A stretch of 64,000 nt of DNA, from contig JAIDDH010000104.1 of assembly GCA_029055435.1 (NCBI GenBank), positions 34,521 through 98,520 on the forward strand, in the 5' to 3' direction. Under the pieces are notes generated by a model. The model was not told where the DNA came from. It was given only the letters and a program-made list of their open reading frames with translations, and made no database searches. Source of the stretch: Acetatifactor sp. (lineage in GTDB: Bacteria > Bacillota > Clostridia > Lachnospirales > Lachnospiraceae). Positions 1 through 8,717 of the stretch are shown here, piece by piece; positions within the stretch are counted from its first letter, which is position 1, and every line of letters begins with the position of its first letter. Made by a program: the position numbers and the translations under genes.

Positions 1-390
1 CTCCTCCGTGTAATAGGGGAGATATTCCACCAGCAAAGGCCTGGGACCCACAATGCTCATATCTCCTCTAAGAATGTTAAAGACCTCCGGCAGCTCATCC
101 ATACTGGTGGAACGCAGGATGCGTCCAAACCGGGGAAGCCTCTCATCATCCGGCAAAAGCTTTCCCTGCGCATCCCTCTTATCCGTCATGGAACGGAATT
201 TATAGAGACGGAAGATTTTGCCGTTCTTTCCGGGCCGATCCTGGGTAAAGAGCACCGGCGAACCAAGCTTCACCCGCACCAGAACCGCCACAATCACAAA
301 GACCCACCAAAAGAACAGGATTGCCAGCACGGCACAGAGGATATCCAGACCTCTCTTTATATAGTTCTCATAAATCCGCTTTCGTGTCAT
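1..390 (-). CDS. Phosphoglycosyltransferase (bacterial sugar transferase, PglC-like), 3' end outside window
   Basis: This ORF is not in the supplied track because it runs off the left edge; I translated 130 codons from the ATG at 388-390. It starts MTRKRIYENYIKRGLDILCA, with one hydrophobic segment, and then shows the family signatures KFRSM, DELPEVFNILRGDMS and GPRP. The family transfers a sugar phosphate from a UDP-sugar to undecaprenyl phosphate at the membrane and so starts glycan assembly. The absence of a long multi-span N-terminus places it with the small PglC type rather than the WbaP type (inference). It lies 11 nt after the aminotransferase gene and is the last visible gene of the operon starting near 5203. 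Confidence 0.9.
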   Translation of the reverse strand, partial: MTRKRIYENYIKRGLDILCAVLAILFFWWVFVIVAVLVRVKLGSPVLFTQDRPGKNGKIFRLYKFRSMTDKRDAQGKLLPDDERLPRFGRILRSTSMDELPEVFNILRGDMSIVGPRPLLVEYLPYYTEE

Positions 391-401
391 TTTGTTTAAC
401 C

Positions 402-1661
402 TTATTCTCCAAAGCAGCTCTTTACCATCTCGATAATGATATCCTGCTGCTCCTCTGTCATCTTGTTGTCGCTGGGCAGGCACAGTCCGCGGTCAAAGAT
501 ATCCATGCCCACATCCAGAGGTCTTCCGTCCGCTCCCACTGCGCCGTCGTCAATATAGGCATTGGTCACAGCCCTGCCGTCGCCCTCTCTGGTGACGAAG
601 CCGTTCATGCGATAGATGGGCTGCATATGCATGGGCTTCCAGATGGGACGCCCCTCGGCATTGTATTGCTCCAGAGTCTCCAGTATCTGCGTGGGGCAGG
701 ATTTGCCCGGCTCGCTGATGTACAGTGCCTCCCGCTCCGACCGCACCTGTATGCACATGGCCTCTCTGTCAATCAGCATACAGGAGAGCCAGAAATTGGG
801 CTCGCTGTCTTCCGCGTCATAAGGATTCATGGTCACGGGCAGGTCTCGGAAGCCCTCCCGATATCTCATATAAATCGCCTTTTTCTGAGCGATATGCTCC
901 TCCAGATGGGGAAACTGTCCCCGCACCACTCCTGCAATCACATTGCTCATACGATAATTATAACCAAGCTCTTCATGCTGATACCATGGCGCGCTCTCCC
1001 GGGCCTGGGTGGACCATTTCCGCACTTTATCCGCGGCCCTGCCATCGTCCGTGAGAAGCATCCCGCCCGCGGAGCCGGTGATGATTTTGTTTCCATTGAA
1101 GGAGACAGCATTGATGTCTCCCAGCCGCCCCGTCTGTATTCCTTTATAGGAAGCGCCCAGAGATTCCGCCGCATCCTCGATGATCACCGCGTGATGTCTG
1201 TCGCAGACTGCCCGGATTTCCTCCATGCGGCAGGGCGTCCCGTAGAGATGGGCCAGCACCACCACCCGCACCTCGGGATAGATTTCAAAAGCCCGCTCCA
1301 GAGCCGCCGGATCCATATTCCAAGTATCATACTCCGTGTCGATAAAAACCGGCACGCCCCCCTCGTACACCACGGGATTCACCGTGGCATCAAAGGTCAT
1401 ATCCGAGCAAAAGACCTTTTCCCCGGGTTTCACTCCCGCCAACTTTACCGCCATATGCAGAGCCGCCGTGCCCGAGGACAGAGCCACCGCATGAGCACAG
1501 CCGACCTTCTCGCAGGCCAGTCGCTCTGCCTCGTTGATATTGGCCCCCACGGTGGACATCCAGTTCGTCTCATAGGCCTGAGTCATATATTCCAGTTCCT
1601 CGCCGTGCATGGTGGGACTGGAAAGCCAGATTTTGTTTTCAAACGCCTTGAATTCTCCCAT
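402..1661 (-). CDS. DegT/DnrJ/EryC1/StrS aminotransferase (PglE-like)
   Basis: This 419-residue PLP-dependent sugar aminotransferase is of normal family length. Visible are the ALSSGTAALHMA cofactor-binding segment (about residues 60-72), the EDAAESLGA motif and the Schiff-base lysine in SFNGNKI. In the family it transaminates a UDP-4-keto-6-deoxy sugar to a 4-amino sugar. With the 4,6-dehydratase immediately upstream (11 nt) and a PglC-like transferase downstream, the set matches the bacillosamine route PglF-PglE-PglC; the exact product sugar is inference. No PglD acetyltransferase is seen inside the window. The gene is translated from ATG at 1659-1661. Confidence 0.93.
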   Translation of the reverse strand: MGEFKAFENKIWLSSPTMHGEELEYMTQAYETNWMSTVGANINEAERLACEKVGCAHAVALSSGTAALHMAVKLAGVKPGEKVFCSDMTFDATVNPVVYEGGVPVFIDTEYDTWNMDPAALERAFEIYPEVRVVVLAHLYGTPCRMEEIRAVCDRHHAVIIEDAAESLGASYKGIQTGRLGDINAVSFNGNKIITGSAGGMLLTDDGRAADKVRKWSTQARESAPWYQHEELGYNYRMSNVIAGVVRGQFPHLEEHIAQKKAIYMRYREGFRDLPVTMNPYDAEDSEPNFWLSCMLIDREAMCIQVRSEREALYISEPGKSCPTQILETLEQYNAEGRPIWKPMHMQPIYRMNGFVTREGDGRAVTNAYIDDGAVGADGRPLDVGMDIFDRGLCLPSDNKMTEEQQDIIIEMVKSCFGE

Positions 1662-1672
1662 TGTTTAACCTC

Positions 1673-3544
1673 TTATTCAAAGTGATAGGTGGGTACAATC
1701 TCCTGTACGTCCCGCCTGATGTCAGCGGTCTCGGACTCTGCATGTTCCTTCAGCTTCTCCAACTGTCTCTCAAATACTTCCGCGTCAAACTCTATTTGTC
1801 TGCCGATATAGATGCGCTGGTTTGCAGTCTGTCGAAGCCCCTCCTCATCCATGAGCAGTTCCTCGTACATCTTCTCCCCGGGACGCAGGCCCGTGAATTG
1901 AATCTCGATATCCTCGCCCACCCGGTAGCCGGAGAGCTTGATCAGATTCTGCGCCAGATCCAGTATCTTCATGGGCTCGCCCATATCCAGCACAAAGATT
2001 TCTCCGCCCCTGGCGTATGCTCCTGCCTGCAGCACCAGAGACACCGCCTCCGGTATCGTCATAAAATATCGGATAATATCCGGGTGTGTCACCGTCACCG
2101 GACCGCCCTCTGCAATCTGCTTTTTAAAGAGGGGAATCACACTTCCGTTGCTGCCCAGCACATTTCCGAAGCGCACCGCCACAAAATTGGTCCGGGATTT
2201 CTGGTTCATCATCTGAACCACCATCTCACAGATACGTTTGGAGGCCCCCATGATATTGGTGGGATTCACCGCCTTGTCTGTGGATATCAGCACGAATTTC
2301 TCCACACCGCACCGATCCGCCGCCTGTGCGGTCTTCAGAGTGCCCAGCACATTGTTTTTGATGGCCTCGTTGGGACTGTCCTCCATGAGCGGCACATGCT
2401 TATGAGCCGCTGCATGATACACGATATCCGGGCGATATTTTTCAAAAATTGTTTGCACACGCCGGGTGTTGCGCACCGAGGCAATGAGCACGACCATGTC
2501 CAGCTCCGGGTATTTACGGAGAAGCTCCTGCTGGATTTCGTAGATGTTGTTCTCATAAATATCCAGCATCACCAGACGTTTGGGCTGATGTGCGGCAATC
2601 TGCCGGCACAGTTCGCTGCCGATGGAACCGCCCCCGCCCGTCACCAGCACGGTCTTGCCGTGGACATAGTCCAGCACCTCCGCCGTGTTAATCTGAATGG
2701 GCTCCCTGCCCAGCAAATCCTCAATCTCCACTTCCTTCAGCTCGGAGACCGACACGTCCCCGTTGATAAGCTGATACACTCCGGGCAATGCTCGAAGCTT
2801 GCAGCCCGTCTCCTTGCAGATATCCAGAATCTCCTTGCGGGTCTTGTTGCCCGCGGAGGGAATGGCAAAAATAATCTCGTCAATGCCGTACTGCTCTGCC
2901 GCCGCCGCGATGCTCTCCCTGCCGCCCACAATAGGTACTCCCCGCATGAATTTGCCGTGGCACCCGGGCTGGTCGTCGATGATACATTTCACCTGTAAAT
3001 TCAGATACCGGCTGACCTCGATCTCCTTCAAGATTGCGTTGGCTGCAGCTCCCGCACCGATGAGCATCACCGTTGTTCTGGGATTTTTGTCGATGCTCTC
3101 CCGATACTTTGAGCGAAACATCCGCAGAATACGATAGCTGAAGCGGATGCAACAGACCGAGCCAAAGAGCAATATCCAATAAAGAAAATAATAGCTGCGG
3201 GGCATGTGCCATCTGGTGGCACTGCAGAAAATCAGATGCGCCAGCGCAGCCGTGGTGGTGGCAAACACAATGTTAATCAGCTCCGTGGCACTGGCATAGC
3301 GCCACACACTCCGGTAAAGCCGAAACAGCACGAACAGAATCAGGGTCATGCAGATATTATAGGGCAGAGTATACTCATAGTTTTTTAAAAATACCGGCTG
3401 AATAGCGCGAAAACTGAATTCAAAGCGAATGTAGAGCGCAGCAAAGGAAGACACCATAATCGCCATGATGTCCATGAGCACCAATGCCGCCCTCCGATTG
3501 AAAGGAGCCTTTAAAATTTTAGGATTCTCTTTCTTTTCCTTCAT
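1673..3544 (-). CDS. Membrane-anchored UDP-sugar 4,6-dehydratase, CapD/PglF family
   Basis: The 623-residue protein has four N-terminal membrane helices (roughly residues 18-130). A first nucleotide-binding motif, LIGAGAAANAIL, is near residue 160, and a second extended-SDR domain begins at VLVTGGGGSIGSELC near residue 300. The catalytic segment STDKAVNPTNIMGASKR keeps the Met/Lys arrangement that the PglF-type dehydratases use instead of Tyr/Lys. Members convert UDP-GlcNAc to the 4-keto-6-deoxy sugar, and the neighbouring aminotransferase is the expected next step. It lies 12 nt downstream of the polymerase/ligase gene and belongs to the same operon. Length and architecture are ordinary for the long CapD subfamily. 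Confidence 0.94.
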   Translation of the reverse strand: MKEKKENPKILKAPFNRRAALVLMDIMAIMVSSFAALYIRFEFSFRAIQPVFLKNYEYTLPYNICMTLILFVLFRLYRSVWRYASATELINIVFATTTAALAHLIFCSATRWHMPRSYYFLYWILLFGSVCCIRFSYRILRMFRSKYRESIDKNPRTTVMLIGAGAAANAILKEIEVSRYLNLQVKCIIDDQPGCHGKFMRGVPIVGGRESIAAAAEQYGIDEIIFAIPSAGNKTRKEILDICKETGCKLRALPGVYQLINGDVSVSELKEVEIEDLLGREPIQINTAEVLDYVHGKTVLVTGGGGSIGSELCRQIAAHQPKRLVMLDIYENNIYEIQQELLRKYPELDMVVLIASVRNTRRVQTIFEKYRPDIVYHAAAHKHVPLMEDSPNEAIKNNVLGTLKTAQAADRCGVEKFVLISTDKAVNPTNIMGASKRICEMVVQMMNQKSRTNFVAVRFGNVLGSNGSVIPLFKKQIAEGGPVTVTHPDIIRYFMTIPEAVSLVLQAGAYARGGEIFVLDMGEPMKILDLAQNLIKLSGYRVGEDIEIQFTGLRPGEKMYEELLMDEEGLRQTANQRIYIGRQIEFDAEVFERQLEKLKEHAESETADIRRDVQEIVPTYHFE

Positions 3545-3556
3545 AACAAATTATCC

Positions 3557-5203
3557 TTACGTGTTATCTCCACAGAGCACTCTCTGCCAAATCACGAAGA
3601 GCAGAGTCACCGCCAGACTTCCCGTCCCCCAGCAATATTCCAAAAGCCCGAACACCGCAGGTATCAGCAAAAACAGCAGACAGCCTGCGGAATGCTCGGA
3701 GGGTTTCCTGACAAATTCCTTTACAAAGCTCACTGCGGACCAGCCAATCAGTACCGTAAACAGAAGCATCACAGGAATACCGAAGTCCACTCCGTACTGC
3801 AGATAGATATTGTGGGCATGTCCGATTCTCTGATTGGGAAAAATCTGAAAGCCCTGCTCAGAGTCGGGATGTCCCCGGAAATTCAAAAGATGGATATAAT
3901 AGCGGTAGATGGCTTTTCGCACCAGCAGTGCATTACCTCTGTCGGCGCGGTCCAGCGCAAATCCTGCAGCCAGCGCCTCATCGTAGAGCTGCTGCTGCAG
4001 CGGCGATACCTCAATCTGGTTCGTCTTGTTTTCCGATGTCTTCGCAGGATTGTCCGGTGTCTCCTTCGCTTCACCGCCGGGAGCAATTTTCTCCAAAACA
4101 GGCTCTAAAATCGTGGCCACACGACTGCTGGCCGATCTCATCAGCCTGTCCAGATTCACAAATTTCTCCGAGTCCCATTTGTCCCATGAATGCACTTTAT
4201 TCTCATTCCACTCGCCGAAAAACCACACCGGATGATGAAATGCGGGGGGAAGATAGCGCACGGCACCAAACACCAGCGGAAAGGTCAGAACAAAGCAAAG
4301 CACTATGATAAGACCGTTCTTGAACAGGGAGACAAACAGGTTCCTGCGCGGCAGCACCCGCCACAGGCAGAGCAGTCCCGCCAGCGTCAGCACCGCCGCC
4401 GCCATCCAGCCGGTGCGGCTGATCGTCATAAACAAAAAGCCGAAAACTGTTCCCACACCCAGCCAATAGTACAGGCGAATCCATCGGCTGCATTCTCTGC
4501 GGTACACATACGCAAGCTTAGTGAGCGCCGCCGCCAGCACTGCCAGATAAAACAGAGCGTTTAAGTTGCAGTTGCTGTAAACGCCCACATAGCGCACCGC
4601 GTCATAAGGCCGGAACGCAAAGCACCAGCCCTGCAGCATGAAAAATCCCAAGATGATACCATCCAGCATCCCCTGAAACAAATCCTCCCGCTCTGCCGCC
4701 GTATAGTCCGTCAGATAAAAACATCCGAACATCACCAGATAACAAAAGGGCCAGAGATACTCGCTGCGGGATACAATCATCAGAACCATCATAATCAGCC
4801 AGACCAGGGCAAAAGGCCTGTAAAGCCTCGGTCTTTTCCGCTCTAAAATCAAATCTGTAAAAGTATGGATGAGGATGATTCCAAAGAGAAATATGTCCAG
4901 CACAAGAACTGCTCTGTCGTTTGCAAACCAGACCAGAGCCTGTCCTTTCAGCAGGAAAACAACTCCCCCTATAACGCAAACAAGACTCCATACCAGGTAA
5001 GGAATCTTTCGTTTTCTGAAATCATTCAAATGATAATGAGAGAGAATGAGCGCCGCCATAATCACGCCCGTCAGGTCCCGGAAGGTTTCACCCCATCCGT
5101 CCAGACCGCTGGTCGTCTTAATCCGCTGGTCGATGAGACAAAAGAAAAAGAAACAGACTGTATATAAAATTCTCTTTTTGCTCACCTGAAGCTTGACCGG
5201 CAT
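3557..5203 (-). CDS. O-antigen ligase/polymerase-like (Wzy/WaaL) membrane protein
   Basis: This 548-residue polytopic protein has about eleven hydrophobic segments and a large outside-facing loop between residues ~330 and ~460. The loop carries a Glu/Lys/Asn-rich stretch (around KETPDNPAKTSENKTNQ) and is followed by the Wzy_C-type motif GHAHNIYLQYG. Such proteins polymerise or transfer undecaprenyl-linked glycans on the outer membrane face. It is the first gene of the operon, with SD AAGGAG spaced 6 nt from ATG and a strong promoter directly upstream. Whether it acts as polymerase or as ligase to protein or wall cannot be told from sequence. Confidence 0.88.
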   Translation of the reverse strand: MPVKLQVSKKRILYTVCFFFFCLIDQRIKTTSGLDGWGETFRDLTGVIMAALILSHYHLNDFRKRKIPYLVWSLVCVIGGVVFLLKGQALVWFANDRAVLVLDIFLFGIILIHTFTDLILERKRPRLYRPFALVWLIMMVLMIVSRSEYLWPFCYLVMFGCFYLTDYTAAEREDLFQGMLDGIILGFFMLQGWCFAFRPYDAVRYVGVYSNCNLNALFYLAVLAAALTKLAYVYRRECSRWIRLYYWLGVGTVFGFLFMTISRTGWMAAAVLTLAGLLCLWRVLPRRNLFVSLFKNGLIIVLCFVLTFPLVFGAVRYLPPAFHHPVWFFGEWNENKVHSWDKWDSEKFVNLDRLMRSASSRVATILEPVLEKIAPGGEAKETPDNPAKTSENKTNQIEVSPLQQQLYDEALAAGFALDRADRGNALLVRKAIYRYYIHLLNFRGHPDSEQGFQIFPNQRIGHAHNIYLQYGVDFGIPVMLLFTVLIGWSAVSFVKEFVRKPSEHSAGCLLFLLIPAVFGLLEYCWGTGSLAVTLLFVIWQRVLCGDNT

Positions 5204-5238
5204 ATCCGTCTCCTTAAAATCTGAATATATTCTGTTGT

Positions 5239-5267
5239 ATTATAGCATTTCTGCCAATAAATAGCAA
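5239..5267 (-). promoter_or_regulatory. Sigma-A type promoter of the first glycan operon
   Basis: Read on the minus strand, TTGCTA (5262-5267) is followed by 17 nt and TATAAT (5239-5244), with a TG extension upstream of the -10 box. It lies about 35 nt before the ATG of the O-antigen-ligase-like gene. The stretch TTGCTATTT...TGG...AAATGCTAT recurs in front of the second glycan cluster (34230-34258). Confidence 0.8.
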
Positions 5268-5342
5268 ATTAAAATGAGGTGCTGCGCGCTGCAGTGGTTT
5301 CTGTTCAGCCTGATTCGATGTGCCTGTTCATTAAGCAGTGTC

Positions 5343-5390
5343 GGCAGGAGAAAGCAACGGTCGGATTTGTGGACGTTGCTTTCTTCTGCC
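5343..5390. repeat. 16-bp inverted repeat (long hairpin) in the 5.2-5.7 kb gap
   Basis: Arms GGCAGGAGAAAGCAAC (5343-5358) and GTTGCTTTCTTCTGCC (5375-5390) pair with one mismatch around a 16-nt loop. There is no following U-run, so it is not a typical terminator. The surrounding gap (5270-5672) contains a Cys-rich ORF (5279-5509) with no recognisable family and a second small hairpin, GACGCT...AGCGTC, near 5540-5560. I see no gene I can support there; a decayed mobile element is possible. Confidence 0.6.
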
Positions 5391-5672
5391 TTGATACCGC
5401 TGAATGTAGCTGGTACATCGCTTTAGGCTGGAGTATAATCTGCAGCACTGAGTCTTATATCAGTATTCCTGTGAATGAAGATTGTAATACTCTTCCTCTC
5501 AAAAAATAACTGTCAATACAAAGTGTAACTTCGTAACACTCGACGCTGTACTTTAGCGTCTTAGGTGAGGTTGGCGCGCAATGTCATTAACTTAAGCCCG
5601 TAATAACAGATATTTATGGGCATAATCCTCTGTCTGAATGGCTGAAACTATACCAAAGTTGCTCATTTATAG

Positions 5673-5701
5673 TTGATATATAGGATTTGCTGTAATAGAA
5701 T
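5673..5701 (+). promoter_or_regulatory. Promoter of the ketopantoate-reductase-like gene
   Basis: TTGATA (5673-5678), 17 nt, TAGAAT (5696-5701). It ends 43 nt before the ATG at 5745. The ORF-track start at 5673 is the TTG of this -35 box, which argues for the downstream ATG as the real start. Confidence 0.65.
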
Positions 5702-5744
5702 AATATTGGAAAGCTATAAATATATGAAAACGAGGTGTATACAT

Positions 5745-6656
5745 ATGGATATTGCTGTTTTGGGTGCAGGTGCAATGGGTATTTTATTCGGCGGATATTT
5801 GTCTGAAAGAAACAATGTTGTGCTTGTGGGGCGCAATAAAGAAAATATGGAAAGCATAAAAAGAGATGGAGTCATTATTAGGGAAAAGGATGAAAAAGAA
5901 AAAGTGTACTTTCCTAGTGCCACAGTCGATACCGATGAAATTAAAAATGTCGACCTTGTGATTTTATTCGTTAAATCAGGAAATTCTGAGGAAGTTCTCG
6001 AAAAACATAAAAGCATTATAGGAAAAAATACGGTTCTTATGACTTTACAAAATGGTGTAGGCCATGAAGAAATACTGTGTAGGTATGCCAACAAGGAAAA
6101 TGTTATTATAGGTACCACTCAGCAAGGAAGTTTCAGAATTGATTACAGGACTGTGTGCCACAGTGGTGGAGGAAATTCCGCTTTGGGTGCCATATGCGGA
6201 AAAAGTGAAAGATTTAAATATATAGCCGAGGAATTTGAAAAGTGCGGTTTTCTGTGTGAAGTATCCGATAATGTAGGATACATGATATGGAACAAAATTA
6301 TGATAAATGCTTCTTCAAGTATACTTTCGGGACTTTTGCAGGTACCGCAGGGATATGTGGCTGAAAATAGAAATGCTTGGAATATTGCAGAAAAACTTAT
6401 TGAGGAAATATGTATTGCTGCCGACTGTCAAGGATATAAATTTGATATGAATGAGCAGAAACAAAGACTGTACGACCACTTAAAAAATGCTCCTGACGGA
6501 CTCACAAGCATTTATGCTGATATTAAAGAGGGAAGAAAAACAGAAGTGCGGAAAATAAACGGTGCCGTTATTGAGGCGGCAAAAAGCAAAGAAATATCTT
6601 TGCCCGTTAATGAAACGATTTTTAATTTGGTCACAGCTCTTGAAGGTAAGTTTTGA
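5745..6656 (+). CDS. panE: 2-dehydropantoate 2-reductase family protein (ketopantoate reductase, PanE/ApbA)
   Basis: I start this at ATG 5745, not the track's 5673, because GAGGTG lies 7 nt upstream, the protein then begins directly with the Rossmann motif MDIAVLGAGAMGILFGGYLS, and a promoter covers the earlier start. The resulting 303 residues fit the family. The NADPH motif, LFVKSGNSEEVL (the usual VKAxxT region) and the helical C-terminal domain with WNKIMINASSSILSGL are visible. The family reduces ketopantoate to pantoate for pantothenate and CoA, but many ApbA-like paralogues have other substrates. The gene is much richer in A+T than its neighbours, stands alone on the plus strand and has no pan genes nearby, suggesting transfer. 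Confidence 0.85.
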   Translation: MDIAVLGAGAMGILFGGYLSERNNVVLVGRNKENMESIKRDGVIIREKDEKEKVYFPSATVDTDEIKNVDLVILFVKSGNSEEVLEKHKSIIGKNTVLMTLQNGVGHEEILCRYANKENVIIGTTQQGSFRIDYRTVCHSGGGNSALGAICGKSERFKYIAEEFEKCGFLCEVSDNVGYMIWNKIMINASSSILSGLLQVPQGYVAENRNAWNIAEKLIEEICIAADCQGYKFDMNEQKQRLYDHLKNAPDGLTSIYADIKEGRKTEVRKINGAVIEAAKSKEISLPVNETIFNLVTALEGKF

Positions 6657-6672
6657 TGGAGACCAGTTTCTT

Positions 6673-7878
6673 TTATCCGATCAATTCTCCCTCCAATATC
6701 ACTTGTCTTATCTCCAGATTCTCCTTTTGAAGCAGCAGCACATTGGCCAGCTTTCCGGGAGTGATACTGCCGCAGCGCTCATAAACACCGATACATTTAG
6801 CGGGGTTTACGGCCGCGCATTTCACCGCCGACGCCAATGGGATACTCATCTCCAGCACTGCTCTGCGCATGCAATCCGTCAAATTTGTCACAGAGCCTGC
6901 AATCGTGCCGTCCTGCAAAAGAGCCCGCTTTCCCGTCACGTTTACCGGCTGCCCTCCCAGAGTATAGCTCCCGTCCCCAAGACCGGCAGCCCGCATACTG
7001 TCACTGATAAAAATAATGCGGTCGTCCCCGAATATTTTAAAGGTCGTCCTGACTGCCGCGGGATGCACATGTACTCCGTCGCAGATCAATTCCACCCCTA
7101 CTGACTCGTAGTCTGCGGCTGCGCCGATCAGCCCGGGCTCTCTGTGTGTATAACCGTTCATGGCATTATACAGATGCGTCACATGGGACGCCCCCTTCGC
7201 AAATGCTTTCATCGCAGTCTCATAATCCGCCTCCGTGTGCGCCAGAGAGATCATGGTCTCCCCGCTTAATCTCCCGATCAATTCCATTGCTCCGTCTATC
7301 TCCGGCGCAATATCCAACAGTTTGATCAGATTTCCGGAGGCCTTCTGCAGCCTGTCGTAGAGCGCAATGTCGGGAGTGCGCAGATATGCCTCGTTCTGCG
7401 CTCCTTTCTTTCCATGTGACAAAAAAGGCCCTTCCATTCGGATGCCGTACAATCTCGCCCGACCGCCAGACTCCGTCCCCGGGGCATACATGTCTGACAA
7501 TTGACCCGCACCTGCCGATCTGTTATAGGCTTCCGCCGCCCTGCAGACGGCAAACAGCTCCTCCTCCCCCAGCGTCATGGCGGCGGGCACCATACCTGTC
7601 ACTCCCACGGAGGCCTCATACTGCGCCATGGCCTTTAATGCCTCCTCGGAGCCATCGCTGAAGTCATATCCCGCACAACCGTGAAAATGGATATCCGTCA
7701 GCCCCGGAACAGCATAGCATCCGCTTCCGTCTATCACCATGTCCTCTGTTCCGGCATCTTCCAAAAAGTCTCCCATCCCGGCATCTCTCGAAGCGGCAAA
7801 GAATTTTCCCTGTATAAAAATATCTCCGGGTACAAATGTTCCGTCCTCTGTATACACGCTCGCATTTCTGATAAGCAT
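6673..7878 (-). CDS. nagA: N-acetylglucosamine-6-phosphate deacetylase
   Basis: The enzyme removes acetate from GlcNAc-6-P in the cytosol to give GlcN-6-P for NagB. The amidohydrolase signatures are visible: LTDIHFHGCAGYDF near the N-terminus, RMEGPFLSHGKKGAQN with the catalytic-region Glu, SLAHTEADYETA, THLYNAMNGYTHREPG, and ELICDGVHVHP followed by IFISDSMRAAGLGDG with the catalytic Asp. I choose the ATG at 7876-7878, preceded by GGAGGAG, giving 401 residues; the track start at 7947 overlaps the nagB 3' end. It follows nagB by 22 nt and is surely cotranscribed. It converges on the panE-like gene with only 16 nt between stops. Confidence 0.95.
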   Translation of the reverse strand: MLIRNASVYTEDGTFVPGDIFIQGKFFAASRDAGMGDFLEDAGTEDMVIDGSGCYAVPGLTDIHFHGCAGYDFSDGSEEALKAMAQYEASVGVTGMVPAAMTLGEEELFAVCRAAEAYNRSAGAGQLSDMYAPGTESGGRARLYGIRMEGPFLSHGKKGAQNEAYLRTPDIALYDRLQKASGNLIKLLDIAPEIDGAMELIGRLSGETMISLAHTEADYETAMKAFAKGASHVTHLYNAMNGYTHREPGLIGAAADYESVGVELICDGVHVHPAAVRTTFKIFGDDRIIFISDSMRAAGLGDGSYTLGGQPVNVTGKRALLQDGTIAGSVTNLTDCMRRAVLEMSIPLASAVKCAAVNPAKCIGVYERCGSITPGKLANVLLLQKENLEIRQVILEGELIG

Positions 7879-7900
7879 AGCCGCTCCTCCTTCTGATCTC

Positions 7901-8647
7901 TCATAACGCCTGCCCGGCATTTCCCACAAGCGAAAGCGCCGCCTCATCGGCGATTACGGTCACATTCCGGTGAAGCTGCAGTACAGAAGCCGGAACCATA
8001 GTAGTGACCGGCCCGCAGACAGCAGTTTTTAAAATTTCTGCTTTGTCCTCTCCGCTTACTGCCATCACGATCCCGGCAGCCTGCATAATGGTTCCGATAC
8101 CCATAGTGTAGGCTTGTCCGGGCACCTCCTCTATGGAGGAAAAGAATCTCCGATTTGCCTTCACTGTAGATTCGGTCAACTCCACACAATGTGTCTGTGT
8201 CTCAAAATCTGTTCCCGGTTCGTTGAAACCGATATGTCCGTTATGCCCCAGTCCCAAGAGCTGTAGATCCACGCCGCCTACGGCGGCGATAATGCCGTCG
8301 TATTCCCTGCAGGCTCTGCCGCTGTCCTGTTCCATGCCGTCCGGCACAAAAGTCCTGTCCTGCCGGATATTCACTCTGGAAAAAAGCTTTTCTTTCATAT
8401 AGTGATAATAGCTATGCACATTTCCTCTGTCAAGCCCTCTGTATTCGTCCAGATTCACCGTTGTCACCCGCGCAAAATCCAATTCCCCTGCACAATACCA
8501 TTCTGCCAGTTTCTCATAAATACCTTGTGGCGTGGACCCGGTGGCCAGCCCCAGCACGCAATCCGGTTTTCTGCGTATCTGCTCTGCAATCATGTGCGCC
8601 GCCTTTTCGCTCATGTCCTGATAATCTTTTGCCCTGACAATCCTCAT
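7901..8647 (-). CDS. nagB: Glucosamine-6-phosphate deaminase
   Basis: NagB deaminates and isomerises GlcN-6-P to fructose-6-P and ammonia. The 248-residue protein has the family hallmarks LGLATGSTPQGIYE, NLDEYRGL, the LLGLGHNGHIGFNEPGT active-site segment and TMGIGTIMQA near the C-terminal third. Length is normal for the short Firmicute form. The ATG follows a GGGGGGAGA ribosome site. It sits immediately upstream of nagA and downstream of a broken oxidoreductase gene, so the cluster looks like amino-sugar catabolism. Confidence 0.96.
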   Translation of the reverse strand: MRIVRAKDYQDMSEKAAHMIAEQIRRKPDCVLGLATGSTPQGIYEKLAEWYCAGELDFARVTTVNLDEYRGLDRGNVHSYYHYMKEKLFSRVNIRQDRTFVPDGMEQDSGRACREYDGIIAAVGGVDLQLLGLGHNGHIGFNEPGTDFETQTHCVELTESTVKANRRFFSSIEEVPGQAYTMGIGTIMQAAGIVMAVSGEDKAEILKTAVCGPVTTMVPASVLQLHRNVTVIADEAALSLVGNAGQAL

Positions 8648-8717
8648 GATATCTCCCCCCGCATTTCCCCAAATCGGGCGTTGTACCCGCCACAGGGCGG
8701 TCAGCGCGCTGTGCAGA

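Noticed and set aside
321-1685. 454-aa plus-strand ORF opposite the aminotransferase gene
   Set aside because: It is an antisense shadow of a well-conserved DegT-family gene; no ribosome site and His/Arg-rich random-looking sequence.
1661-2998. 445-aa plus-strand ORF opposite the CapD-like gene
   Set aside because: Shadow ORF; the minus-strand dehydratase has all family motifs.
5279-5509. 76-aa Cys-rich plus-strand ORF
   Set aside because: No clear ribosome site, no family, and it is folded through the 16-bp inverted repeat; kept only as a comment on the gap.
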